NCBI RefSeq assembly: GCF_013318015.2
Contig: NZ_CP115841.1
Span: 62,001-126,000, forward strand
Length of the DNA: 64,000 nucleotides
DNA from: Agrobacterium tumefaciens
GTDB taxonomy: Bacteria; Pseudomonadota; Alphaproteobacteria; Rhizobiales; Rhizobiaceae
Direction of reading: 5' to 3'
Shown in pieces: positions 53,316 to 61,963 of this stretch. The position numbers were made by a program, and so were the translations under genes. Below the pieces are notes generated by a model. The model was given only the letters and a program-made list of their open reading frames with translations. It was not told where the DNA came from and did no database searches. The stretch's first letter is position 1. Each line of letters starts with the position of its first letter.

Positions 53316-55253
53316 TCAGGCCTTGTTCCTGATGAACGGCATATGCGGCGTCTTGTTCCAGACGAACGGCTTGGTTTTCAATTCCACCACGGCGCGCCAT
53401 GCGGCGAATGACAGCATCAGCCAATAAAGCGGGATCGCCAACCAGCGCCGTCCGACCTGTTGTTTCTCATGAGCTATCATCCTGTTTCTGCCCATCAGTA
53501 CGAATATGGCGTAGCTTCCGAAAATATTCAGCGTATCGATAAAAAACAGAATGCCCTGCCAGGAAAGCAGCATATCCGCGCCGTTTTCCCGGATTGCCAT
53601 GGCCATGAAGGCGAAGGAAACAAACAGCAAGGGATGGGCCAGCGACGACAGAAGCATGCCGCCGATCAGCAGCTGAAAGACGATATAGGCGATCCATCCC
53701 ATGCGGCGCGCGGTCGTGAAGGGCGAGCGGGTCATGACCAGCCAGCTTTGCAGCCAGCCCTTGTACCAACGCGCGCGCTGGTTCAGCCAGACGGAAAGGG
53801 AGGTCGGAGCATCCTCCAGTGTCTGCCGCCGGATGACACCGCAGCGATAACCCAGCCTGTGCAGCCGGAGGCCCATATCGGCATCTTCCGTCACATTATA
53901 CGGGTCCCATCCTCCCACCCGGCGTAACACGGCGGTGCGAAAATGGTTGGAGGTGCCGCCAAGCGGCAGCGGCAGCTTGCACGCTGCAAGAACGGGCAAC
54001 ATGCAGCGGAAAAGGCCGGAATATTCCAGTGCGAAACAGGCGCTGAGCCAGGAGGAGCTGGCATTGCTGATAATAAGCGGCGCCTGCACACAGGCCACCT
54101 CGTCCGGCTGGTCGCGGAAGGCGGCATAGGCCTCGCGCAATTGCAGCGGATGCGGCCGGTCCTCGGCGTCGTAAACGGCAACGAAAGTGCCACGCGCGCC
54201 GGAAAGCGCATAGGTCAGGGCCTTGGGCTTCGTGCGTGGCATGGATGGCGGCACCCTGACGATCTCGATATGCGGACCGGGATTTATCCGCTGGATGGCC
54301 TCGATCGTCGCTACGTCGTCTGCCTCGCAGACGAGCTTGATATCGAGCCGGGATTTGGGCCAGTCCAGCCGCTCCAGCGCATGAATGAGCTGCTCAACGA
54401 CCGCCTCTTCGCGATAAAGCGCCACAAGAATAGTGTAGACCGGCAGCTCCCCGTCCTGCTGGAGTGGTATGACGGTTTTCGCATCGTTTCCTTTTGGCGT
54501 ATGGACGAGTGCAAACAACCTGAAAAGCAAGGTGGAGAGATAAAGTATCGTGAGGGTGACGTGAATATAGGTCATGGCCGCCTGCGTATAAAACAGAAGC
54601 GACAGAACGAGCAGGGTAACGAAAATGCCGCTGACAAAACCCTGCTCGCCATGCAGCGTGATCCTTGCGGAATGCTGCGGCGCCGCGTTGAAAAGCTGAT
54701 GTCGCGTGTCTCGGCAGCGGCGTGCTTCGCCGGCCTTCCAGATTGCGCTGCGCATGGCCTGTGGCGTGGTCACGGCAAGTTCTTCGAGAAGATACGGACG
54801 CTGATCGAGGATGCCTTTCAGCAATTCCATTCTTGCCAGTTCCGGCACGATCAGCAGCACTGGCTTACCATTCAGCGGTGTCAACCGCAGGAGCCGTGGT
54901 TCGGCTAGTTGCGCGTCCAGGTGATTGATGTCTGCCACACGACCCGGATCGATTTCCGGTCGAAACGGCAATCGCAACAATCTGGCAAAAGCACCGTAAT
55001 ACGCATCCGCATCGACCAGGCCGCTCGCCAGCAATTCGTCTTCCACGGTTGAGCCGTTTTTGAGGGCCTGCTCTTCGAATGCAGCGATGTAAGGCTTGCC
55101 GAACCCCAGCGAAGAGAGAAAGCGTGTTGGTCCGTGCTCGTCCGGTTCGGGCGCTGTCCAAAGCGGATTGTCGCCGATGAGCGAAAACGCAATTTTTCGC
55201 CCCGCTGACGTCGTGCGGAACGATTCTCGTGTATAGTGCCTAAAATAATCCAT
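53316..55253 (-). CDS. Membrane glycosyltransferase (GT2) with an N-terminal T2SS-E-like domain
   Basis: 645 residues. The first ~160 resemble the N-terminal domain of type II secretion ATPases/MshEN (LKNGSTVEDELLASGLVDADAYYGAFARLL); this assignment is tentative. Two helices follow (about 195-235). The GT2 catalytic part (about 265-500) has the first Asp region KLVCEADD, DAEDRPHP as the D-x-D-type metal site, EDADMGLRLHRLGY as the general base and QRARW as the acceptor-binding motif. More helices form the C-terminus. It should extend a polysaccharide at the inner membrane. Divergent from the binding-protein gene by 53 bp. Confidence 0.82.
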   Translation of the reverse strand: MDYFRHYTRESFRTTSAGRKIAFSLIGDNPLWTAPEPDEHGPTRFLSSLGFGKPYIAAFEEQALKNGSTVEDELLASGLVDADAYYGAFARLLRLPFRPEIDPGRVADINHLDAQLAEPRLLRLTPLNGKPVLLIVPELARMELLKGILDQRPYLLEELAVTTPQAMRSAIWKAGEARRCRDTRHQLFNAAPQHSARITLHGEQGFVSGIFVTLLVLSLLFYTQAAMTYIHVTLTILYLSTLLFRLFALVHTPKGNDAKTVIPLQQDGELPVYTILVALYREEAVVEQLIHALERLDWPKSRLDIKLVCEADDVATIEAIQRINPGPHIEIVRVPPSMPRTKPKALTYALSGARGTFVAVYDAEDRPHPLQLREAYAAFRDQPDEVACVQAPLIISNASSSWLSACFALEYSGLFRCMLPVLAACKLPLPLGGTSNHFRTAVLRRVGGWDPYNVTEDADMGLRLHRLGYRCGVIRRQTLEDAPTSLSVWLNQRARWYKGWLQSWLVMTRSPFTTARRMGWIAYIVFQLLIGGMLLSSLAHPLLFVSFAFMAMAIRENGADMLLSWQGILFFIDTLNIFGSYAIFVLMGRNRMIAHEKQQVGRRWLAIPLYWLMLSFAAWRAVVELKTKPFVWNKTPHMPFIRNKA

Positions 55254-55306
55254 GCATCGCCGCCGCCGCCATGGTAACGCCCTGCTTCTTGCTACGGACA
55301 GTATAG

Positions 55307-56185
55307 ATGAGAATGATGAATGTAACGCGAAATATAGTTATTGGTTTTACTTTAGCTGTCGCTTTACAATTCGGTGGTAATTTGGGAGAACTTCACGCGG
55401 AAGGTCTCTCGGACAGAAACCGCATGCCGGTGCTGTTTGATGCGCAGGAGCGGTTTCCGGGTGGCGATCTGTCCTCCGTGCCCCGGATCAGGTTTTTGAT
55501 GTCGGTCGATTTCCCACCCTTCAATTTTACCGATCAGGAAGGCCGGCTTGCCGGTTTTCATGTCGATCTGGTGCGCGAAATCTGTGCCCAGCTGAAGGTT
55601 GAGAGCAAATGCCAGGTGCAGGCACTGCCGTTTGACGAGCTGGAGGCAGCGCTGGAAATGGGAGAGGGCGAAGCGGTGATTTCCGGCATTGCCACCACCG
55701 CCGATCTGCGAAAGAGTTTCACCTTCTCGCGACCCTATCTGCTGTTGCCCGCGCGTCTTGCCGTCAACAAGGCGGCGAAATTCACTGGCTCCGGCGCAGA
55801 TGCCCTGTCGGGAAAGAAGGTGGGTGTGGTCACGGGCTCGCGGCACGAACAGATGCTCAAGGCATTTTTTCCCAAAGCCTCGGCCGAAGGCTTTAATGGT
55901 TACGAACCCATGTATGAGGCGTTGAAGACGGGCAAGGTGGACGCGGTTTTTGCGGATGGTCTGCGCCTGCCTTTCTGGGTTTCGGGAAGCGCGTCCGGTG
56001 CTTGCTGTGCGCTTTTCGGCGGACCTTATTTATCCGACAGATTTCTTGGTGAAGGCCTTTCCATCATGGCAGTTGATCCGGACGATGTGCTTGTACCGGC
56101 CTTTGATCAGGCGCTTGCCGCACTTTCGCGCAATGGCCGGCTGGAAGAAATCTACCGGCGTTATTTCCCCTACGGGCTTTATTAG
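55307..56185 (+). CDS. Orphan family-3 substrate-binding protein
   Basis: 292 residues, signal peptide to about residue 32 (LGELHAEG). The bilobed core runs from IRFLMSVDFPPFNFTDQEGRLAGFHVDLVREI through ISGIATTADLRKSFTFSRPYLLLPARLAV to the end LEEIYRRYFPYGLY. Such domains usually bind amino acids or act as sensor modules. No permease or ATPase gene adjoins it, so it is an orphan. Divergent from the GT2 gene over 53 bp, which suggests a shared control region and a possible role in the same polysaccharide system. Confidence 0.85.
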   Translation: MRMMNVTRNIVIGFTLAVALQFGGNLGELHAEGLSDRNRMPVLFDAQERFPGGDLSSVPRIRFLMSVDFPPFNFTDQEGRLAGFHVDLVREICAQLKVESKCQVQALPFDELEAALEMGEGEAVISGIATTADLRKSFTFSRPYLLLPARLAVNKAAKFTGSGADALSGKKVGVVTGSRHEQMLKAFFPKASAEGFNGYEPMYEALKTGKVDAVFADGLRLPFWVSGSASGACCALFGGPYLSDRFLGEGLSIMAVDPDDVLVPAFDQALAALSRNGRLEEIYRRYFPYGLY

Positions 56186-56225
56186 AGAAATCCGGTTTCA
56201 CTCCGATCTGCGCCCGGATGACGTT

Positions 56226-57506
56226 CTATTTGGCGGGCGCAAAGGCTTCTTCGTTGCGCCGCAATCGCAAAAGCGCGATCCAAACGGCGGCGGCGATGGC
56301 GGCTTCCACGAAGAAATAGCTGCCGATCGTTCCCGAAATGCTGAAGGACCAGGTGAGGAAGGCGACGATAACGGAGCCGATGAGATTGCCGCTGTTCCAT
56401 ATCTTGGCGCGGATATCCTGCCGTCCGGATGCGCCAAGCGCCTCAAGCGCGGTCGCCGCAACGGCCATCGGCAGCACGACCCAGCAAAGGATACGGGTGA
56501 TGATCGGCAGCGAGACGTATTCGTCGCCGAACAGTAGCGGCAGGAAGGGTGCGATGATGAAGATGACCAGCGCGCTGCCGACTGCGATGACAAGCGCTGC
56601 CTTCAGTACATTATAAGCGCGCTCTATAGTCTTTCCGATACCCTGCAGGGCGGCTGAGGCCGACCCCGGATAGATCAGCCGGTTGAGAGCCTCGACGGAG
56701 AGGTAGGAGCTGTCGAGAATTCGCCGGGCAATGGAGTAGCTGCCCAGAACCTCGGCGCTGGCAACGGCACCGAGAACGAGAATATCGGCATTGCCACGCA
56801 CGGCCTTGAACAGGAACTGGGTGGAAAACAGGATGCCGATGCGGATTTCATCGCGAACGATCCGGAAGACCGGCCGACCGAGCCTGCTGATCGCCTTCAG
56901 CGAAATCACTGCCGCAATCGTATGGGCAGCCAGGTTCCACAGGGCCCAGGCCTCCACCGTCTCCACCTTGAAGATGAGACAGGCGACCACGGCGGCAATT
57001 GTGCGGGCAACGGCGAACATCACTTCCAGCTTGTTGGCCGAGGCGAAGTCGGAATGGGCGATGAAGCTTTGGGTGGAAAGCGAAATGACTTTCAGAAGGA
57101 TGAGGTTCGTGACCAGGATCACGAAAGTGGTGATGAGGGTATGCAGCAATGTTTCCGACGTCGGGAAAAACACCGGGATCGTGACCATGCCGATGATGGT
57201 CAGCACAATGCCGGTAGCGGCGCTCAAGAGATAGCTGTGGCCGAGCATCACGGGAAACATGCTGCGATCCTGCGCCACGCGGCGGATCAGCGATTCCTGC
57301 GAACCGAAACCACAAATCTGTACGCCGAGATTGGTCACGGCCGTGATCGAGGCATAGAGCGCGAATTGTTCCACGCCGAGATGGCGGGCAAGCAGGGCGA
57401 AGGTCAAAAGCTGGGCGGCGCTGGACATCAAAAGCGCCCCGCCGGATGCCATATAGGTCAATCCGAGTCTGACTAGATGGCTGAACCGCGGCGTATTCAA
57501 CGACAC
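56226..57506 (-). CDS. Polysaccharide flippase (Wzx/MATE-like)
   Basis: 426 residues, about twelve membrane helices and few charged loops. The N-terminus MSLNTPRFSHLVRLGLTYMASGG and the repeated helices fit the polysaccharide exporter (Wzx, MVF) superfamily, with a positively charged end (LRLRRNEEAFAPAK). It would flip a lipid-linked oligosaccharide unit. Position next to a membrane GT, a Wzy-like protein and a deacetylase supports this. Family assignment is by topology and context more than by a sharp motif. Confidence 0.75.
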   Translation of the reverse strand: MSLNTPRFSHLVRLGLTYMASGGALLMSSAAQLLTFALLARHLGVEQFALYASITAVTNLGVQICGFGSQESLIRRVAQDRSMFPVMLGHSYLLSAATGIVLTIIGMVTIPVFFPTSETLLHTLITTFVILVTNLILLKVISLSTQSFIAHSDFASANKLEVMFAVARTIAAVVACLIFKVETVEAWALWNLAAHTIAAVISLKAISRLGRPVFRIVRDEIRIGILFSTQFLFKAVRGNADILVLGAVASAEVLGSYSIARRILDSSYLSVEALNRLIYPGSASAALQGIGKTIERAYNVLKAALVIAVGSALVIFIIAPFLPLLFGDEYVSLPIITRILCWVVLPMAVAATALEALGASGRQDIRAKIWNSGNLIGSVIVAFLTWSFSISGTIGSYFFVEAAIAAAVWIALLRLRRNEEAFAPAK

Positions 57507-57790
57507 CTTATTCTCCGTGCTTTCCGGCGTCGCCGGGCGAATTCAAGATAACTGCCGTGTTTTTAAACTTGATGAACTGAAAAACCCGGCAAGGGGGCAA
57601 TAATTCGAAGGCCGTTGACCTCTATGAATGGCAGTTGCCCAGTCTTAGCCTTCTTGAGGTAAGAGAGGGTTAAAGCAATTGTATAATAATGATGATAATG
57701 ACTGTTATGGTTATTTGGACATGGCCCGGTTTCAAAAAGGGTTTCGTTGTTCGTCACAAGGCAGGCCAATGATCCGATTATCCTTTTTCG

Positions 57791-59098
57791 ATGTGGCCGA
57801 CGATGCCGCCTTTTACTGATACGCAGTCCATTCCTGTACAAAGCAACAGCATGTCGCTTACGGGCGGCCGTCGCGACGCGATTTTTTTCGTCGTCACGAT
57901 GCTTTATATCTGGATTTCCGTTGCGCCTTTCGAAAATCTTGCGGCTGCACCCGTGCCGCACGCCGCCGCAAACCAGCTGACCGGGCTGGTGATTGCGCTG
58001 ATGCTGGGTGTTTTTGCCCTGCGTCATCGGCTGACGGGGCTTTTGTTGCGGCCGCGTCTGCCAATTCTGCTGTTGTTTTCCTGGCTGGTGATTTGTTCGG
58101 TGCTTGGCTCCCAGCCTAGCACTTCGCTGCAACGTTTGCTCTTTACGGGCCTTCTGTGCTTCATCACCAGTGTCCTCGTCGTCATGCCGCGCGACAGGCG
58201 GCAGTTCGACCGGATGATGGCCATCTTCGCCGTCATCCTGCTGGCGCTCTGCTACTTCGGGGTGATCTTCCTGCGCTCGCGCTCGATCCACCAGCCCTAC
58301 GATCTCGATGAAACGGCGCTCGCCGGCGATTGGCGCGGTATCTTCAATCACAAGAATTCCGCCGCTCCGGCCATGATCATTCTCGTCATGATCGGGCTTT
58401 ACCTGCGCAATAGCTGGTCGACGGTTGGCGGCATTGTCATCACGCTTCTGGCAGGGTTCTTCCTCTGGAAAACCAACGGGAAAACCGCAGCGATGCTGTT
58501 GCCCGTCACTGTCGCGCTGGTCTGGGTCATGGAAAGACATGCCGGTCGGACATTGCTGATGATCGGAGGTCTTCTGGCTTTCCTCAACATCCTCGCGGTC
58601 GGCTCCACCTATTTTCCGAGCATACGGCATGTGGTCGATAGTCTGGGGATCGATTCCACCTTTACCGGCCGAACGGATATATGGCGCCTGTCCTTCGACA
58701 CGTTTGCGCAATCGCCGATCTTCGGGCAGGGTTTTCAGGCATTCTGGACGAGTGACCGGCTTCTGGCGCAGGCCGATACTGCCGGCACCTGGGCGGTCAC
58801 CGCCTTCCATGCCCATAACGGCTTTGTCGAAAGCCTGCTGAATGGCGGCCTGCCGGCCTTTGTTCTCATCGTCATATGGCTCGTCATCATACCCGCAAAC
58901 GATTTTCATATAGCTGTGAACAAGGGTACCGATCCGGCATTAACGCGGCTTTTTGCACGAATTTGGGTGTATGCACTGCTTTCTTCGTGTCTTGAGAGTA
59001 ATTTCTTTACCGGAACCGGGCCTATCTGGTCTTCTCTACTGATTGCAATCTATTGTTTGAGGCATCAGGCGTACGACATACTTGAGCAGGGGCAGTAA
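57791..59098 (+). CDS. Wzy/WaaL-type O-antigen polymerase or ligase (ExoQ-like)
   Basis: 435 residues, about eleven to twelve helices. The periplasmic loop carries the family's HAHNGFVESLLNGG after FTGRTDIWRLSFDTF; GRTDIW and the His are hallmarks of Wzy/O-antigen ligase proteins such as ExoQ. It joins repeat units or attaches chains in the periplasm. It follows the flippase gene in opposite orientation across 284 bp without a clear gene. Start ATG 57791; ATG 57803 is possible. Confidence 0.8.
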   Translation: MWPTMPPFTDTQSIPVQSNSMSLTGGRRDAIFFVVTMLYIWISVAPFENLAAAPVPHAAANQLTGLVIALMLGVFALRHRLTGLLLRPRLPILLLFSWLVICSVLGSQPSTSLQRLLFTGLLCFITSVLVVMPRDRRQFDRMMAIFAVILLALCYFGVIFLRSRSIHQPYDLDETALAGDWRGIFNHKNSAAPAMIILVMIGLYLRNSWSTVGGIVITLLAGFFLWKTNGKTAAMLLPVTVALVWVMERHAGRTLLMIGGLLAFLNILAVGSTYFPSIRHVVDSLGIDSTFTGRTDIWRLSFDTFAQSPIFGQGFQAFWTSDRLLAQADTAGTWAVTAFHAHNGFVESLLNGGLPAFVLIVIWLVIIPANDFHIAVNKGTDPALTRLFARIWVYALLSSCLESNFFTGTGPIWSSLLIAIYCLRHQAYDILEQGQ

Positions 59099-59125
59099 TT
59101 TGCAGACAGGCCGGGGGGCTTATGC

Positions 59126-59878
59126 ATGACACAAAAAATCGGGACATTTGCAGACAGGATCAATAACCGGCTGGTGCAGTACTTTCCAGGACCGGCGGCG
59201 CTGATCAAAACGTCCGAACCAATCGTCTCCTTCACATTCGATGATGTGCCGGCGACCGCCTGGACAAAGGGCGCCCGCATTCTGGAAAGCGAGGGTGTTC
59301 GCGGGACATTTTATCTCGCAGGTACTTTTATCGACAAGCACTATGAACAGCAGGACATGATTTCAACCGAAGGCTGTTCGGAACTTGCAGCGGCCGGCCA
59401 CGAGCTTGCCTGCCATACCTTTTCCCATCGCAAACTCTCGAGCTTTTCACGGCGCGGGCTTGAAGAGGATCTTGATCACAACGAAACCGTGCTGGGATCG
59501 TTCGCCGAAAACCGAGGCAGGCGGAATTTCTCCGTTCCTTTCGGCATGGCCTCGCCCGTCATGCAGCCCCTGTTACGACGAAGGTTCAAGACCGCTCGCG
59601 GCATCATGCCTGGCATCAACCGGGGCAGCATCGATCCGTACAATCTTGCCGGGGTGGAGTTGCGCGCGGACCAAAACTATCTCGATGCCGCCGATCGTTG
59701 GCTCGAGGATGTTTTGCAAAATGGCGGCTGGCTCATCATTTTCACCCATGATGTTTCGCAGACACCGAGCTTTTACGGTTGCCCGGAAGACAAACTTCAG
59801 AGCCTTGTCCGCAGGGCAGCTTCTGGCGGTGCGAAGATCATGACGGTTGATGCCGCGGCAACGTCACTCGGTCTGTAA
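59126..59878 (+). CDS. Polysaccharide deacetylase family protein (CE4-like)
   Basis: 250 residues, NodB-like fold. VSFTFDDVPATAW has the catalytic Asp pair; metal His residues are in HELACHTFSHRKLSS; later strands include FSVPFGMASPVM and GGWLIIFTHDVSQTPSFYG. There is no signal peptide, so it acts in the cytoplasm or is exported by another route. It would remove acetyl groups from amino sugars of the nearby polysaccharide. Starts 28 bp after the Wzy-like gene, probably one transcript. Confidence 0.85.
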   Translation: MTQKIGTFADRINNRLVQYFPGPAALIKTSEPIVSFTFDDVPATAWTKGARILESEGVRGTFYLAGTFIDKHYEQQDMISTEGCSELAAAGHELACHTFSHRKLSSFSRRGLEEDLDHNETVLGSFAENRGRRNFSVPFGMASPVMQPLLRRRFKTARGIMPGINRGSIDPYNLAGVELRADQNYLDAADRWLEDVLQNGGWLIIFTHDVSQTPSFYGCPEDKLQSLVRRAASGGAKIMTVDAAATSLGL

Positions 59879-59952
59879 AGGGATAGTATCGACGCCTGCT
59901 CTCTGAGTTGTGCCCGGGCAAGTAGGACGCCTGTCTTCGCAATGGCGGGTGT

Positions 59953-60603
59953 CTATTGGCTGGCCCAGATGATGCGGGCGATCCATTCCACATCGGCCAT
60001 GTCGAAGCTGCGGTTCGGATGTTCGGGATTGAGCGAAAGAAGCTCGATATTCTTGGGGCTTTGCCGCGCCAGCACCTTGGCCATCACTTCGCCGTCTCGG
60101 CTTTTCAGCACCACGCGGTCGCCGCGCCGCACCTGCGCGCCCGGTTCCACGATCAGGATATCGCCGTCGCGGTAAAGCGGCATCATGCTTTCGCCCTGCA
60201 CTTCCAGCGCGTAGACGCCCTGCTTGCGTTCGGGAGAAGAGGGGAACTCCACCACATCCCAGCCTTGGCCGGCCGGAAAACCGCCATCGTCGAAAAAGCC
60301 GCCGGAGCCCGCCTGCGCAAAACCGAGCAGGGGGATGGCATTGTCCGCACCTGAAGGCTGCATTGTCTGCGTCCTGCCGAAAGCATAACCAAAAAACTGG
60401 TCGACGCTTGCCCCCGTCGCCTCCAGCACCTTGGATACCGATTCCGTCGAAGGCCAGCGTTTGCGGCCATCCGGGCCGAAACGCTTCGATTTGTTGAACG
60501 AGGTGGGATCGAGACCGGCACGCTTCGCCAAGGCCGAAGGCGTCAGCTGGTGACGTTTGGCAAGCGTATCGATGGCGCTCCAGATCGTCTCGTGTGAAAG
60601 CAT
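59953..60603 (-). CDS. HTH/S24-type transcriptional repressor (LexA/CI-like)
   Basis: 216 residues. An N-terminal helix-turn-helix (about 15-65; TPSALAKRAGLDPTSFNKSKR) is joined to an S24 peptidase domain. The self-cleavage site Ala98-Gly99 (FAQAGSGG), Ser139 (GESMMPLY) and Lys176 (EVMAKVL) are all there, so the protein can probably cleave itself like LexA, CI and UmuD. A host or phage-derived stress switch is possible. No phage genes lie around it. Ends convergent with the deacetylase gene. Confidence 0.88.
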   Translation of the reverse strand: MLSHETIWSAIDTLAKRHQLTPSALAKRAGLDPTSFNKSKRFGPDGRKRWPSTESVSKVLEATGASVDQFFGYAFGRTQTMQPSGADNAIPLLGFAQAGSGGFFDDGGFPAGQGWDVVEFPSSPERKQGVYALEVQGESMMPLYRDGDILIVEPGAQVRRGDRVVLKSRDGEVMAKVLARQSPKNIELLSLNPEHPNRSFDMADVEWIARIIWASQ

Positions 60604-60714
60604 GATGAAAGCCCGCAGGTGGAGCCCGTGGCGTAAAAGCTCCTGTCGTTTACTCCGCGGAATCTAGACCATATCCCGTCAGGAGTAAAGAAAAGAAAGG
60701 AATAAAATCCTCGA

Positions 60715-61365
60715 TTATGCCACCATGGCCGATGTGTTTATCTTGCTGAGCTGTATCACCGCCTGTGTGCGGCTATCGACCTTAAGCTTCAACAGAATAG
60801 CGGAGACATGCGCCTTGATGGTGGCTTCCGAAACATTCAGCGCATAGGCGATCTGCTTGTTCAGCAGGCCTTCCGCCAGCATGCCCAGAACCCGGCTCTG
60901 TTGCGGCGTCAGCGTTCTGAGCCGGCCGATGAGATCAGCCACGTCAGGATCATGCTCCTTTTCGCCCTGACAGCTTGCCGGTATCCACACATCGCCTTCA
61001 AGAACCGCGCGAATGCCATCCCTGATATCGTCGATGCCCGAGGATTTGGAAATAAAACCGGAAGCGCCGAGTTCGATGGACCGGCGAACAGTGGTCGCGT
61101 CGTCCGTTGCCGAAACGATGACGATGGGCAGGCTGGAAAATTCCGCCCGCAGCGCCATCAGGCCTGAAAATCCGCTGACACCCGGCATGGCGAGGTCCAG
61201 AAGCATCAGATCGGCGTCGTTGCATGCCGTCGCGGCACTTCTGGCAGCCTCGAAATCCCCGGCTTCCATGATTGTCTGCTGCCCGTCGAGACCGGATACG
61301 GCCTGTTTGAGGGCACCGCGAAAAAGCGGGTGGTCGTCTGCAATGATAATGACAAGTTCCGACAT
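60715..61365 (-). CDS. NarL/LuxR-type response regulator
   Basis: 216 residues. Receiver with Asp57 (MLLDLAMPGVSG), acidic D10-D11 and Lys near FISKSSG; then a C-terminal LuxR helix-turn-helix (LTPQQSRVLGMLAEGLLNKQIAYALNVSEATIKAHVSAILLKL). No kinase gene adjoins it. The output would be transcriptional. Upstream is a 244-bp gap before the DUF952 gene in the other direction. Confidence 0.9.
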   Translation of the reverse strand: MSELVIIIADDHPLFRGALKQAVSGLDGQQTIMEAGDFEAARSAATACNDADLMLLDLAMPGVSGFSGLMALRAEFSSLPIVIVSATDDATTVRRSIELGASGFISKSSGIDDIRDGIRAVLEGDVWIPASCQGEKEHDPDVADLIGRLRTLTPQQSRVLGMLAEGLLNKQIAYALNVSEATIKAHVSAILLKLKVDSRTQAVIQLSKINTSAMVA

Positions 61366-61609
61366 TCTGGCCCCCTCCCAAGGGCGTTATGCGGTTCTTT
61401 TAAAGGTATGGCGCACTCCCGTTTGCCGGCAGTCTAGACTGCTTCCGGCTCCTCTGCTGAAAGGTTGCTCTAATCGGTTGCGTATTACAAGAAAAAGCTT
61501 AGGAACAGCCGTCGCGGCAATAAAAATGCCGTGGAAACTGTGGACAATCGACCCGCTTTGCGGCAAACCGCCCAGACTGAAAAGCCTTGGAAAGCCTTCG
61601 GAGAGCCCC

Positions 61610-61963
61610 ATGCACGAAACGCCCGCGATCATTTACAAAATCGTGCCGGAGACGTTGTGGAATGCAGCCAGGGCACAAGGCGTCTTCGAAGGCGCCGCCA
61701 TCGATCTGACGGATGGGTTCATTCATTTTTCAACGGCAAAGCAGGCGGCCGAGACTGCCGCCCGGCATTTTTCCGGCCAGACCGACCTGCTTCTGATCGC
61801 TGTTGATGGTGCAGCACTTGGCGACAAGCTGGTTTATGAACCCTCGAGAGGCGGCGATCTTTTCCCCCATCTCTATGCGTCTCTTCCCTTGACCGCCGTG
61901 CTTTGGGAAACGCCGCTTTCACTTGGCCACGATGGCCAGCACCAGTTTCCGGAGATTTTGTGA
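61610..61963 (+). CDS. DUF952 family protein
   Basis: 117 residues. IYKIVPETLWNAARAQGVFEGAAIDLTDGFIHFSTAKQA and LVYEPSRGGDLFPHLYASLPLTAV are the DUF952 core, whose fold resembles ADP-ribosyl-type or RNA 2'-phosphotransferase-like proteins. No catalytic assignment is safe. GGAGAG precedes ATG 61610; the longer frame from 61013 runs antisense to the response regulator and is not used. Its stop overlaps the pyrD start (TGATG), so the two are translated together. Confidence 0.85.
   Translation: MHETPAIIYKIVPETLWNAARAQGVFEGAAIDLTDGFIHFSTAKQAAETAARHFSGQTDLLLIAVDGAALGDKLVYEPSRGGDLFPHLYASLPLTAVLWETPLSLGHDGQHQFPEIL

Noticed and set aside
57563..58909. A 448-codon minus-strand frame.
   Set aside because: It lies antisense to the Wzy/WaaL-like gene and shows the same charged, motif-free composition; the plus-strand frame has the helices and GRTDIW/HAHNGF motifs.
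61013..61609. Long N-terminal extension of the DUF952 protein.
   Set aside because: It is antisense to the response regulator gene; GGAGAG before ATG 61610 and family length favour the short form.
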